Assembly: GCA_001717545.1 (NCBI GenBank)
Contig: CP017039.1
Location: 248,001-312,000 of the forward strand
Direction of reading: 5' to 3'
DNA length: 64,000 nt
From: Anaerolineaceae bacterium oral taxon 439
Lineage (GTDB): Bacteria; Chloroflexota; Anaerolineae; Anaerolineales; Anaerolineaceae
Part shown: positions 27,802 to 35,317 of the stretch, piece after piece
Layout: the number at the start of each line of letters is the position of its first letter
Numbering within the stretch: the stretch's first letter is position 1
Position numbers and translations under genes: made by a program
The notes under the pieces: model-generated
What the model was told of the DNA's origin: nothing
Seen by the model: the letters and a program-made list of their open reading frames with translations, nothing else
Database searches by the model: none

Positions 27802-28569
27802 CTACCTCTGTACTTCATTCAATACGCTTTCTTTTTTTATATTTCTTACCGGCGCGGCCGCCGATACCGTTTCACGTGAAACCGGCATGCCGCGTTTCAG
27901 CGCCGCGCAGTCCAGATCGCAGTACCCCTCCAGCCGATACCGGCAGCTCTTTTCCGCCGTTTCGGCCGGCGCAGCGTGCATTCTTCTCAGCAGCGCGTCC
28001 AGATGACAAATCGGGAGGCCGACAACCGACGCGTAGCAGCCGGCAAACGACGAAACGAGACGGAAATCCGGATTTTGAATCGCGTAGCCGCCCGCTTTTC
28101 CGAACGGATCGCCGCTTTCAACGTACGCCGAGATCAGGTCCTCCGATAACAGCGCCATGTTGACGGTCGTATCCGTCGCCGTCGCGGTCAACGAGAATCC
28201 GCCGGATGTCTTCATCCCAACCACGAGCGCAGTATGGACCACATGGGCCCGTCCGCTTAAAGCGCGGAGCATCCGGAACGCATCCTCCCGGGAAACCGGC
28301 TTTCCAAAACGGACCCGTTCCAGCGCGACAATCGTATCCGCGGCGATCAGGATTTCTCCAGGACGGACGCTTTGCCGCGCCGCGACCGCGAGCCATTTTT
28401 CGCGCGCGACCCGGTCGCAGTACGCGAATACGTCTTCGCCCGGAAAAATCGACTCGTCGATCTCCGCCGGCAGAACCCGGAATGAAAGGCCGTACCGCCG
28501 CAATATTTCGATCCGGCGCGGCGACCCGGAAGCCAGAACCATGCCGATGTTCTCTGAACCGGTTGTCAT
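27802..28569 (-). CDS. maf: Maf-family nucleotide pyrophosphatase with Cys-containing C-terminal extension
   Basis: Residues 1 to ~200 are a Maf domain: LASGSPRRIEILRRYGLSF, ADTIVAL, FGKPVSREDAFRML and FGKAGGYAIQ. The family hydrolyses non-canonical or canonical NTPs. The last ~55 residues are not part of the standard fold and contain CRYRLEGYCDLDC, a possible metal site, followed by a tail. A parS-like palindrome lies inside this extension, encoding VSRET. It is the first gene before the PBP gene. Confidence 0.92.
   Translation of the reverse strand: MTTGSENIGMVLASGSPRRIEILRRYGLSFRVLPAEIDESIFPGEDVFAYCDRVAREKWLAVAARQSVRPGEILIAADTIVALERVRFGKPVSREDAFRMLRALSGRAHVVHTALVVGMKTSGGFSLTATATDTTVNMALLSEDLISAYVESGDPFGKAGGYAIQNPDFRLVSSFAGCYASVVGLPICHLDALLRRMHAAPAETAEKSCRYRLEGYCDLDCAALKRGMPVSRETVSAAAPVRNIKKESVLNEVQR
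27869..27882. promoter_or_regulatory. parS-like palindrome inside maf
   Basis: GTTTCACGTGAAAC is the full 14-base core of the ParB binding site; only the outermost base on each side differs from the 16-base consensus (C and C instead of T and A). It is about 20 kb from the two perfect sites at 48.3 kb. Confidence 0.75.
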
Positions 28570-28830
28570 AGGATAATTCTATCAGATTCTCCTGACCGAC
28601 CGCTTTTCCCGCCCGATCGATCGTCGCGCGGTTCCCTGAAGCGCCAAAGAGGGGCGGGCCGATCGCCCCATCGGAAAGCGAAATCGACCGCTTACAAAAT
28701 CCCATTCCGGGGTTCCTGTTTCAGATAAAGGAAAATTTCTTCCTGAATCTGAACTGCACATCCGATCATAGTACAATTGGTTTTAGAAGAGCAGTATTTT
28801 AAATTTAAAATCAAAAACAGGATTGCACAC

Positions 28831-30090
28831 ATGCAGATTCAACGGGATCAATACCTGAACCGGCTTCTCGAGGATCGAGGCAATCGCCGGATCAAAATCG
28901 TCACCGGCGTGCGCCGCTGTGGAAAGTCGTATCTTCTTTTTAAGCTGTTCAAGGACCGACTGATCCGCGAGGGCGTCGCGGAGGACCACATTATTGAAAT
29001 TGCTTTTGACGATCGGAAGTTTAAAGATCTCCGCGACCCGGACGAATGCTACCGCTATGTTACGGGACGAATCGATGAAAACGATCCGAATCCAACTTAT
29101 GTCCTGCTGGACGAGGTTCAACTGATGAAAGAGTTTGAAGACGTGTTAAACGGATTTCTTCATCTTAACAACGCCGACGTTTTCGTAACCGGGAGCAACT
29201 CAAAATTTCTTTCGACCGATATCCTTACGCAATTCCGCGGACGGGGCGATGAAATTCGCATGTACCCGCTCACGTTCAGCGAATTCAGTTCAGCCTGCTC
29301 CGGAAGCTGGGATGAAGTCTGGGAACAATATTATACTTTCGGCGGGCTCCCATACATCTTAACGCTTTCGTCGGTCGCGAAAAAAGCGGAATACCTTCAA
29401 TCCCTTTTCGAGGAAGTCTACCTGCGGGATATTCTCGATCGGAATCAAATCCGGGGAGATTCAGAATTTCGGATATTAATTGACGTTATCTCCTCGGCGA
29501 TCGGTTCGCTCACCAATCCGCAAAAATTATCCGCCGCGTTTAAAAGCGCGGGAAAGACGGATATTTCCCCATCGACGGTCGCCCAGTACCTTCATTATCT
29601 CGAGGAAGCGTTTTTAATTAAGTCCGCGGCGCGATATGACGTCAAAGGGAAAAAATATATCTCAACGCCGAAAAAAATCTACTTCGAGGATGTCGGGCTG
29701 CGGAACGCGCGGCTGAACTTCCGCCAGAACGAAGAGAACCATATCATGGAGAATATTATTTTTAACGAGCTCCGATACCGTGGGTTTTCGGTCGACGTCG
29801 GCGTCGTCGAAGTCAGCGAGAAAAGCGAAAGCGGCGCCTATCGCAGGAAGCAGACGGAAATCGACTTCGTCGCGAACCGCGGGAACCAACGGTATTACCT
29901 GCAATCGGCGTTCACGCTCCAGACGGAAGAAAAAAAGAATCAGGAGAAACGCCCGCTCCTGAACGTCAGGGACTCGTTCCGGAAAATCCTGATCGTACGG
30001 GACCCGATCCTGCTCCGGAGAGATGAAAACGGGCTGGTCACGATGGGGATTAAGGAATTCCTGAGCGACGAAGGCAGCCTCGACCGATAA
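28831..30090 (+). CDS. AAA ATPase with DUF4143 C-terminal domain
   Basis: The 419-residue protein starts at the ATG at 28831 (MQIQRDQYLNRLL). The P-loop is GVRRCGKSYLLFKLF, the Walker B region is YVLLDEVQL, and VTGSNSKFLS is sensor-1 like. The C-terminal part is the DUF4143 nuclease-like fold with TEIDFVAN as a probable active-site strand. These ATPases are abundant in anaerobes and of unknown role; some resemble the ATPase half of mobile or defence loci. Its 3' 345 bases recur at 43062 at the far end of the island, so this gene marks the island's left border. Confidence 0.88.
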   Translation: MQIQRDQYLNRLLEDRGNRRIKIVTGVRRCGKSYLLFKLFKDRLIREGVAEDHIIEIAFDDRKFKDLRDPDECYRYVTGRIDENDPNPTYVLLDEVQLMKEFEDVLNGFLHLNNADVFVTGSNSKFLSTDILTQFRGRGDEIRMYPLTFSEFSSACSGSWDEVWEQYYTFGGLPYILTLSSVAKKAEYLQSLFEEVYLRDILDRNQIRGDSEFRILIDVISSAIGSLTNPQKLSAAFKSAGKTDISPSTVAQYLHYLEEAFLIKSAARYDVKGKKYISTPKKIYFEDVGLRNARLNFRQNEENHIMENIIFNELRYRGFSVDVGVVEVSEKSESGAYRRKQTEIDFVANRGNQRYYLQSAFTLQTEEKKNQEKRPLLNVRDSFRKILIVRDPILLRRDENGLVTMGIKEFLSDEGSLDR

Positions 30091-30174
30091 CCGCGCGATT
30101 TCCCGCCCCGGCCAGAAAAAGCCGGCCATATCCCGGATTCACGAAGTTTAACGCCCGACATGGAAATCAAGCGC
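29746..30174 (+). repeat. Left copy of the ~430-bp direct repeat bracketing the island
   Basis: The last 345 bases of the ATPase gene plus about 84 bases downstream match 43062-43492 in the same orientation. I count nine mismatches in the coding part; the first ~95 bases are identical. Similarity on the right ends around AAATCAAGCGC. The two copies bound a 12.9 kb segment (30175-43061). Confidence 0.92.
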
Positions 30175-30292
30175 TTTAACGATCAATGAGATTTATCTAT
30201 TCGCTGTCTTTTTCCTTACAACTTGTAACGCATCTATGGTAATCCTACAATACCAGGAGTGATCCTGTGAATGGTAACCGCTGCAGAACGAC

Positions 30293-30706
30293 TCAAAAGA
30301 CTTTCCGTATTTTAGCCGAAAGCTCCGCCAGTTCTTCTCCGGAAAGGGTTTCCAAATGCTCTAACTGATCCAGAATTTCCGCTATGGAGGCCTTGTATTT
30401 TATGGATACCATGTCATTATAAAAGGCCACGATGACCCCGGTGACCAGACCGACGATCAGTATGGTATATAACGTGATCAGGACAGAGAGAATCCTTCCC
30501 AGGATCGTGACAGCCACCAGATCCCCAAATCCCGCAGTGGAAAAGACCGAATAACAGTACCAGAGCGCATCTCGGTAATTCGTGATCCCCGGCTCTGCCA
30601 GCAGGATAAGGAAAGCATCCAGAAAAAAGAATATAACAAAGCCCGCAATCAGCCTGTACGCATGCGTCTTTTTCAATATCCCGTTTAAAATCCGTAACCG
30701 TTTCAT
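30293..30706 (-). CDS. Two-helix potassium-type ion channel
   Basis: This 137-residue protein has the minimal Ion_trans_2 layout: helix 1 (LIAGFVIFFFLDAFLILLA), a pore loop with the filter-like STAGFGDL, and helix 2 (LSVLITLYTILIVGLVTGVI), then a short coiled-coil-like cytoplasmic tail. The canonical filter is TVGYGD; TAGFGD is a tolerated-looking variant. The start has GAGGG at a good distance. It is the last gene on the minus strand of the RiPP island. Whether it belongs to the peptide system (for example self-protection) is speculation. Confidence 0.82.
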   Translation of the reverse strand: MKRLRILNGILKKTHAYRLIAGFVIFFFLDAFLILLAEPGITNYRDALWYCYSVFSTAGFGDLVAVTILGRILSVLITLYTILIVGLVTGVIVAFYNDMVSIKYKASIAEILDQLEHLETLSGEELAELSAKIRKVF

Positions 30707-30784
30707 CTATATACCCTCTTAACCGCCACTTTTCAGCCGCTGAATCTGGCTCTGAATACAACACAGCCCTTCTCATGTGGGAGT

Positions 30785-32122
30785 CTATGCGTTTTCGGAC
30801 TGCTTCGCATGGACCTGACGCAGCTTTCTCTCATAATGAAGCTCCAGCAGCTGTTCCAGGTTTCCTTTGAAATATGTACATGGGCTGTGCCGCCGGTCCG
30901 GATCCGCATGCAGGTTTTTCTGTCGGATCCGATGGCAGCCACCGGTGCAGATCGGGAAATAAAAGCACTCTTTGCATTCCTGGGAATCCAGGTAAGAACA
31001 GCCCACCATGCCTTCTGCGATGATCCCCAGATTCCAATTATCAAAGCGGTCGATGCTTCCAACCACCTTGTCCCGAAGCCCCACATCGTCCCAGCACTTG
31101 TACAGCTCTCCGTCCGGGCCTACCACGAAGGCGTTCCTCTTCGTCAGCGTACAGCCGCCGAACTGCCTGCGCGGATAGACACTCAAAGGGCTGATCCCAT
31201 GCTCATTCATCATTTTAATGAGAAATTCGCCCTGGGCCTCCGGCTCGAAGAAACAGCTGACGTCCGGATGGTCGTCCCCCTTCACGAATCCCGGATAAAC
31301 CGTAACCCGTTTTCCAAACGTTTCCGGATAGCGGCTGGAGATCATGTGGTAAACATCGTAGAATTCTTCCTCGTTCCGGGCATCCACATTCACCCGGATA
31401 TGGACCATCCCTTTGAAATCCGAAGACATGACCTTATCTACATTCTCCAGGATGCGGTCATAGGTCGGCGCCCCGTTCTTTAAATACCTTCTTCCATCAT
31501 GCGTTTCTTTTTTTCCATCCAGAGTGATCTGAAGATAAGAAACTCCCAGCTCATTCAGGCGCGCTATCTTCTCCTCGTTCAGGAGATATCCGTTGGTGAT
31601 CAGCGATGCGTGGACCCGCTTTCCCATCTTGCGGATCCTGGAATTGATCATCAGCATCCTGTCAAACGCCAGAAGCGGCTCTCCACCGTACCAGATCAGG
31701 TAGACATTTTTTGTCCTGTAGTGTTCGATGAAACGGAGAAGCTTTTCCGCCACTGCTTCCGACATGGGTCTTCCAGTGCGGTTTCCCTCAAAGCAGTAAC
31801 TGCAGTCGAAATTACATGCCCTGGTAATCGCGATTGTCAGCATGAGGGAACTGGTGGCATACTGGTTGGTGAGCGCGCGCATTTTGGTTATATTGTAAAA
31901 AGCATCATCCTGAGAATCCTCCACCAGAAAGCCAAGCGAACGCAGCTGGATATAGAGCAGAGCTGCATCGGAATAATCATATCCCTCCGGATCCTTCATG
32001 ATTTCGCGCACCATATCCAGTTCCTCCGGCTCCACCTTCAGAAAATTGCGGGAAACGCCATTGAAGAGAAGCCAGCCGTTGCGCCGCGACTCAAAAAGAA
32101 TACTATACTTGGACCACTTCAT
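30785..32122 (-). CDS. Radical SAM/SPASM peptide-modifying enzyme
   Basis: The 445-residue enzyme has an N-terminal ~85-residue domain resembling a peptide-recognition module (YSILFESRRNGWLLFNGVSR). The radical SAM site is CNFDCSYC followed by IWYGGEPLL. A C-terminal SPASM domain contains FGGCTLTKRN, DGELYKCWDD, and CSYLDSQECKECFYFPIC with TGGCHR, enough cysteines for two auxiliary Fe-S clusters. Such enzymes form thioether or related cross-links in ranthi- and sactipeptides. It directly follows the Cys-repeat precursor gene, which is its probable substrate. Start has GAGGTGG upstream. Product chemistry is inferred. Confidence 0.9.
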   Translation of the reverse strand: MKWSKYSILFESRRNGWLLFNGVSRNFLKVEPEELDMVREIMKDPEGYDYSDAALLYIQLRSLGFLVEDSQDDAFYNITKMRALTNQYATSSLMLTIAITRACNFDCSYCFEGNRTGRPMSEAVAEKLLRFIEHYRTKNVYLIWYGGEPLLAFDRMLMINSRIRKMGKRVHASLITNGYLLNEEKIARLNELGVSYLQITLDGKKETHDGRRYLKNGAPTYDRILENVDKVMSSDFKGMVHIRVNVDARNEEEFYDVYHMISSRYPETFGKRVTVYPGFVKGDDHPDVSCFFEPEAQGEFLIKMMNEHGISPLSVYPRRQFGGCTLTKRNAFVVGPDGELYKCWDDVGLRDKVVGSIDRFDNWNLGIIAEGMVGCSYLDSQECKECFYFPICTGGCHRIRQKNLHADPDRRHSPCTYFKGNLEQLLELHYERKLRQVHAKQSENA

Positions 32123-32200
32123 CTTTGCAGACCACCTCGTACACCTTCTATTTTGTAAGCTACAGCTATGCGCTCGATTGCCGAATTACTCCTCCGCTTC

Positions 32201-32980
32201 CTACGATTCAGTAACGGCATCGCAGACATTGGCATTGCAGTCGCCGTAAGCATAGCATGCGTCTCCTTCGCAGGCATTGGCTACGCATCCGCCCAAGGCT
32301 GCGCAGGCATCTCCGGCACAGGCATCACCTACGCATCCGCCCAAGGCTGCGCAGGCGTCTCCGGCACAGGCATCTCCTACGCATCCGCCCAAGGCTGCGC
32401 AGGCATCTCCGGCACAGGCATCTCCTACGCATCCGCCCAAGGCTGCACAGGCATCTCCTGCACAAACATCTCCGGCACAGACGCCATCGGCACCGCAGAC
32501 AGCCGCGCCACAGGCCTCCCCCGCACAGACGGCTGCCGCCCCGCAGGCAGCCGCGCCACAGGCTTGTGCCGCACAGGCTGCCGCCGCCCCACAGGCATCC
32601 GCGCCACAGGCCGCCACGCTTATCGCCACCGCACAGGCGGAAATGATCAGAACAAAAGATAACTCGAGATTGTTCGAATCCACCTCGTCCGATCCCCCGT
32701 CTGACTGCCCCGGATCCTCTCCCGCGCCGCCGGTCACTTTCTCCAGAGCTCGGATATCCAGCTCGTCCGAAATATAATCCGGCTGCACGAAGGTTCCCGC
32801 ATAGTTCGGATCCCTCTCAATGAACTTCAGCCACACCTCTCCAGGCAGATCCTCCCCGGCAATCTCCGCGAGCGCAGAGGCGGAATCTGCCTGCAGCTTC
32901 TTGCGGAATGCTTCATCGGTCTTAGAGCGTTTCATCGCCTTCCTGTAAATCTCCTCCAGCTTCTTCTGTGACCACTTCAT
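32201..32980 (-). CDS. RiPP precursor: nitrile-hydratase-like leader and 26-Cys periodic core
   Basis: The 259-residue peptide has a leader of residues 1-85 matching the NHLP family: YRKAMKRSKTDEAFRKKLQA, then ALAEIAGEDLPGEVW, ending ELDIRALEKVTGG, a double-Gly cleavage site at 84-85. The core (86-259) has an acidic spacer, a hydrophobic stretch (about 106-124), then 25 cysteines from C125 to C253 spaced 5,6,5,5,6,5 without exception, plus C116. The repeating unit is CAGDACAALGGCVGDA. Twelve cysteines have Asp or Glu at +3. GGAG precedes the ATG. It is flanked by exporters upstream and the SPASM enzyme downstream. NHLP leaders define proteusin-type RiPPs; this core is unlike those I know. Confidence 0.9.
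   Translation of the reverse strand: MKWSQKKLEEIYRKAMKRSKTDEAFRKKLQADSASALAEIAGEDLPGEVWLKFIERDPNYAGTFVQPDYISDELDIRALEKVTGGAGEDPGQSDGGSDEVDSNNLELSFVLIISACAVAISVAACGADACGAAAACAAQACGAAACGAAAVCAGEACGAAVCGADGVCAGDVCAGDACAALGGCVGDACAGDACAALGGCVGDACAGDACAALGGCVGDACAGDACAALGGCVANACEGDACYAYGDCNANVCDAVTES
32283..32474 (-). repeat. Four tandem 48-bp repeats within the RiPP core
   Basis: Units begin at 32283, 32331, 32379 and 32427. Units 1-3 differ from one another at no more than two positions; unit 4 has a few more changes. 48 bases equal 16 codons, so the peptide frame is kept. The near identity at synonymous sites indicates recent expansion by slippage or unequal exchange. Confidence 0.95.
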
Positions 32981-33075
32981 AATTTCTCCATTCTCCTCCG
33001 CAAAAGAGGTTCACAAATATAAGTGTATATTTTCAGCATCCCGAATTCGGAATGTCTGCATCCGGTTTTCTTCCT

Positions 33076-35310
33076 TCACAGCACCTGATTCCTTACAAGC
33101 TCGTAGAACATGCCTCTCTTTTCCATCAGCTCTCCGTACGTCCCCATTTCCGAAAAGACTCCTTTGTCAAGCACCACGATACGGTCGCAGTCCCGCACCG
33201 TGGAAAGCCTGTGAGCAACCACGATGCGCGTTGCGTTCATCTGGGCAATGTGGGCACTTATTTTTGCCTGCGTCTCATTGTCCAGGGCGCTGGTCGCCTC
33301 ATCGAAGATTAGCACCTTCGGTTTTTTCGCAAGAGCCCGTGCAATGAGGATCCTCTGCTTCTGTCCGCCCGATACCCCGCCCGCGGTCTCCATGACCGGC
33401 GTCATCACGCCCAACGGCATCTCGTTCAACGCCGGCTCCAATTCCGAAGCTTTCAATGCAAACGCGATATCCTCCTCCGAAGCGTCCGGAGCGGTTCCCT
33501 TGATATTGCTGTAGATGGAGCCGTTGAAAAGACCGCCGTCCTGCAGCACCACTCCAAGATGCCGCCGAAGCTGCACCGGATTCAGCGTCTCCAGGTTGAT
33601 CCCATCGTATGCAATCTGACCCCGCATGGGCTTTTCAAATCCCAAAAGCAGCCGGAGAAGCGTGGACTTGCCACAGCCGCTTCTTCCTACGATGCCTACA
33701 TATTCTCCCGGACGAATGGACAGACTCACGTCCCTGAGGACCGGCTCTTCCCAGCTGTCATAAGCAAAGGTGACATGGGAAAGATCGATCCTTCCCTCCA
33801 GGCCGGAGATCAGGACGCCCCTGGAAGCGGATTCCGGAGGCGTTTTCAGAATGTCTGATGAATTCCTCAGTACCGGCAGCATCCTGAAGATCATCATGAC
33901 GCTGCCGGAAACCTGTCCGAAGGCGGCGGAAAACGCACTGAATACCGACACGAAACCCATGAATGCGCCGATGCTCATGCTGACGGCGCCCGCACCCATC
34001 AGAGAATAGATCAGGATTGTGGAAACCGCCCCAACGCCCATGGAAGCTGCGGCCGATATCTTCTGGCAGCTGTCATATTCATAAGTCAAGGAACCGCACT
34101 CCGAAGCCTTCTTCACATACTCATGAAGGACGAAATCCTCCGCACCCGCGGTCCGCACCGCTTCGATTCCATAAAAGGCCTGGTAAAGGTACGCCCGGAT
34201 CCTGCCCTTCAGGCGGGAACGCCTGCTCTGCAGATTCTGCAGCAAAAGTCCCGTGGCTGCGGTGAGGAGGGCGCTGCAGGAGGAAAGCAGGAGACCGAGA
34301 AGCCCAAGCTGCGCTGAATAGGACATCATCCTTCGGAAATAGAACATGCTGAATACAAGCTGAAGGATCACGGTCATGATGCTGGTGAAAACCGAAATAT
34401 AGCAGCTGGGCAAGGTTCCGGCGCGCCAAGCCAGCTCGGCGGAATCCCGGCTGCGGTAAAAGCTTTCCTTCATCCGGAAGATCCTGCCGTAAATAGAAGC
34501 CTGCAGGCTGTATTTGAGCTTGCTGCTGACCCGGAAGGACGCAAGGGACTGCAGAATGCCAAAAAAGAGGCTGGCCGCCATGAAGGACATCAGGATGCCG
34601 CCATAAGCGAGGAGGTTGCGGATATCGCCCTGGGGGATGATCCGATTGTACATCCTCTCATTCAGCCTGCTAAGCGAAAGGGATACGAAGGTCACGAGGC
34701 TCATTCCCAGAAGGATAAATGCGAAGTCGCCTGCAGAAAGCTCCTGCATCGCATAATGGAAAAACTTCTTTCCCGTAAAGGCCCCGTCTCCCAGAGGGCG
34801 GTAAATCTGACAGACCATCCTTCCGAGTCCAGCCGCCTTTTCCGGATCCAGCCGTTCAAGACTCCCGATCTCCGGGTCGAAATAGTATTTATGCCTCCCC
34901 CGCTTGTTCGTAATCGCGACAGGCTTTCCCTCCTCTCCCATGAAAGCCAGCACCGGTCCGATATCTGCGGATGCGATGTCCTCCGGCGTCTCCACCCTGC
35001 GAATGTCAAAATCGGAAAGTCTCGCAATATCCTCCACCGTATAGGTGTGCATGGCGCTTCGCAGGGTTTCATATGCCACGATAGGAATCTTCAGATAATC
35101 GCAAAGGAAACTCAAAGAAGAGTAAAGGGCATCGGCATGCGCCGCCCTTCTCGCGCTTTTGCGCTCCTTCGTCAGGACGAAAGACGACCGGATCTCCTGT
35201 GCGTTTTCCCGCCTCAGCGCCTGCCTCTTCTCTTTATTCCTGCGGATTCTCTCCCGCCTCTGCGCTTCCCTGAAAGAGAGATTCTGTTCCCTCTCAATTC
35301 TTTCTGCCAT
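33076..35310 (-). CDS. NHLM-type ABC transporter, membrane and ATP-binding protein without peptidase
   Basis: From the ATG at 35310 the protein has 744 residues. The N-terminal ~190 residues are a charged, soluble cap (FREAQRRERIRRNKEKRQ and onward). A six-helix exporter domain follows, then an ABC domain: GRSGCGKSTLLRLLLG (Walker A), GVSGGQKQRILIARAL (signature), VLIFDEATSAL (Walker B). This layout matches the second ATPase of NHLM-type RiPP export loci, which lacks the C39 peptidase. It starts 7 bases after the C39 exporter gene stop and probably pairs with that protein. Confidence 0.9.
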   Translation of the reverse strand: MAERIEREQNLSFREAQRRERIRRNKEKRQALRRENAQEIRSSFVLTKERKSARRAAHADALYSSLSFLCDYLKIPIVAYETLRSAMHTYTVEDIARLSDFDIRRVETPEDIASADIGPVLAFMGEEGKPVAITNKRGRHKYYFDPEIGSLERLDPEKAAGLGRMVCQIYRPLGDGAFTGKKFFHYAMQELSAGDFAFILLGMSLVTFVSLSLSRLNERMYNRIIPQGDIRNLLAYGGILMSFMAASLFFGILQSLASFRVSSKLKYSLQASIYGRIFRMKESFYRSRDSAELAWRAGTLPSCYISVFTSIMTVILQLVFSMFYFRRMMSYSAQLGLLGLLLSSCSALLTAATGLLLQNLQSRRSRLKGRIRAYLYQAFYGIEAVRTAGAEDFVLHEYVKKASECGSLTYEYDSCQKISAAASMGVGAVSTILIYSLMGAGAVSMSIGAFMGFVSVFSAFSAAFGQVSGSVMMIFRMLPVLRNSSDILKTPPESASRGVLISGLEGRIDLSHVTFAYDSWEEPVLRDVSLSIRPGEYVGIVGRSGCGKSTLLRLLLGFEKPMRGQIAYDGINLETLNPVQLRRHLGVVLQDGGLFNGSIYSNIKGTAPDASEEDIAFALKASELEPALNEMPLGVMTPVMETAGGVSGGQKQRILIARALAKKPKVLIFDEATSALDNETQAKISAHIAQMNATRIVVAHRLSTVRDCDRIVVLDKGVFSEMGTYGELMEKRGMFYELVRNQVL

Positions 35311-35317
35311 CCTGCTT

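Noticed and set aside
32283..32474. Tandem repeats as a CRISPR array
   Set aside because: Units follow each other with no spacers, lie in frame within a coding gene, and no cas genes are near.
32168..32777. Several long plus-strand open frames over the RiPP precursor
   Set aside because: The 48-bp repeats are a multiple of three, so every frame stays open. Products are low-complexity (His/Arg or Ala/Ser/Pro runs) and lack start signals; the minus-strand frame has a good leader and ribosome site.
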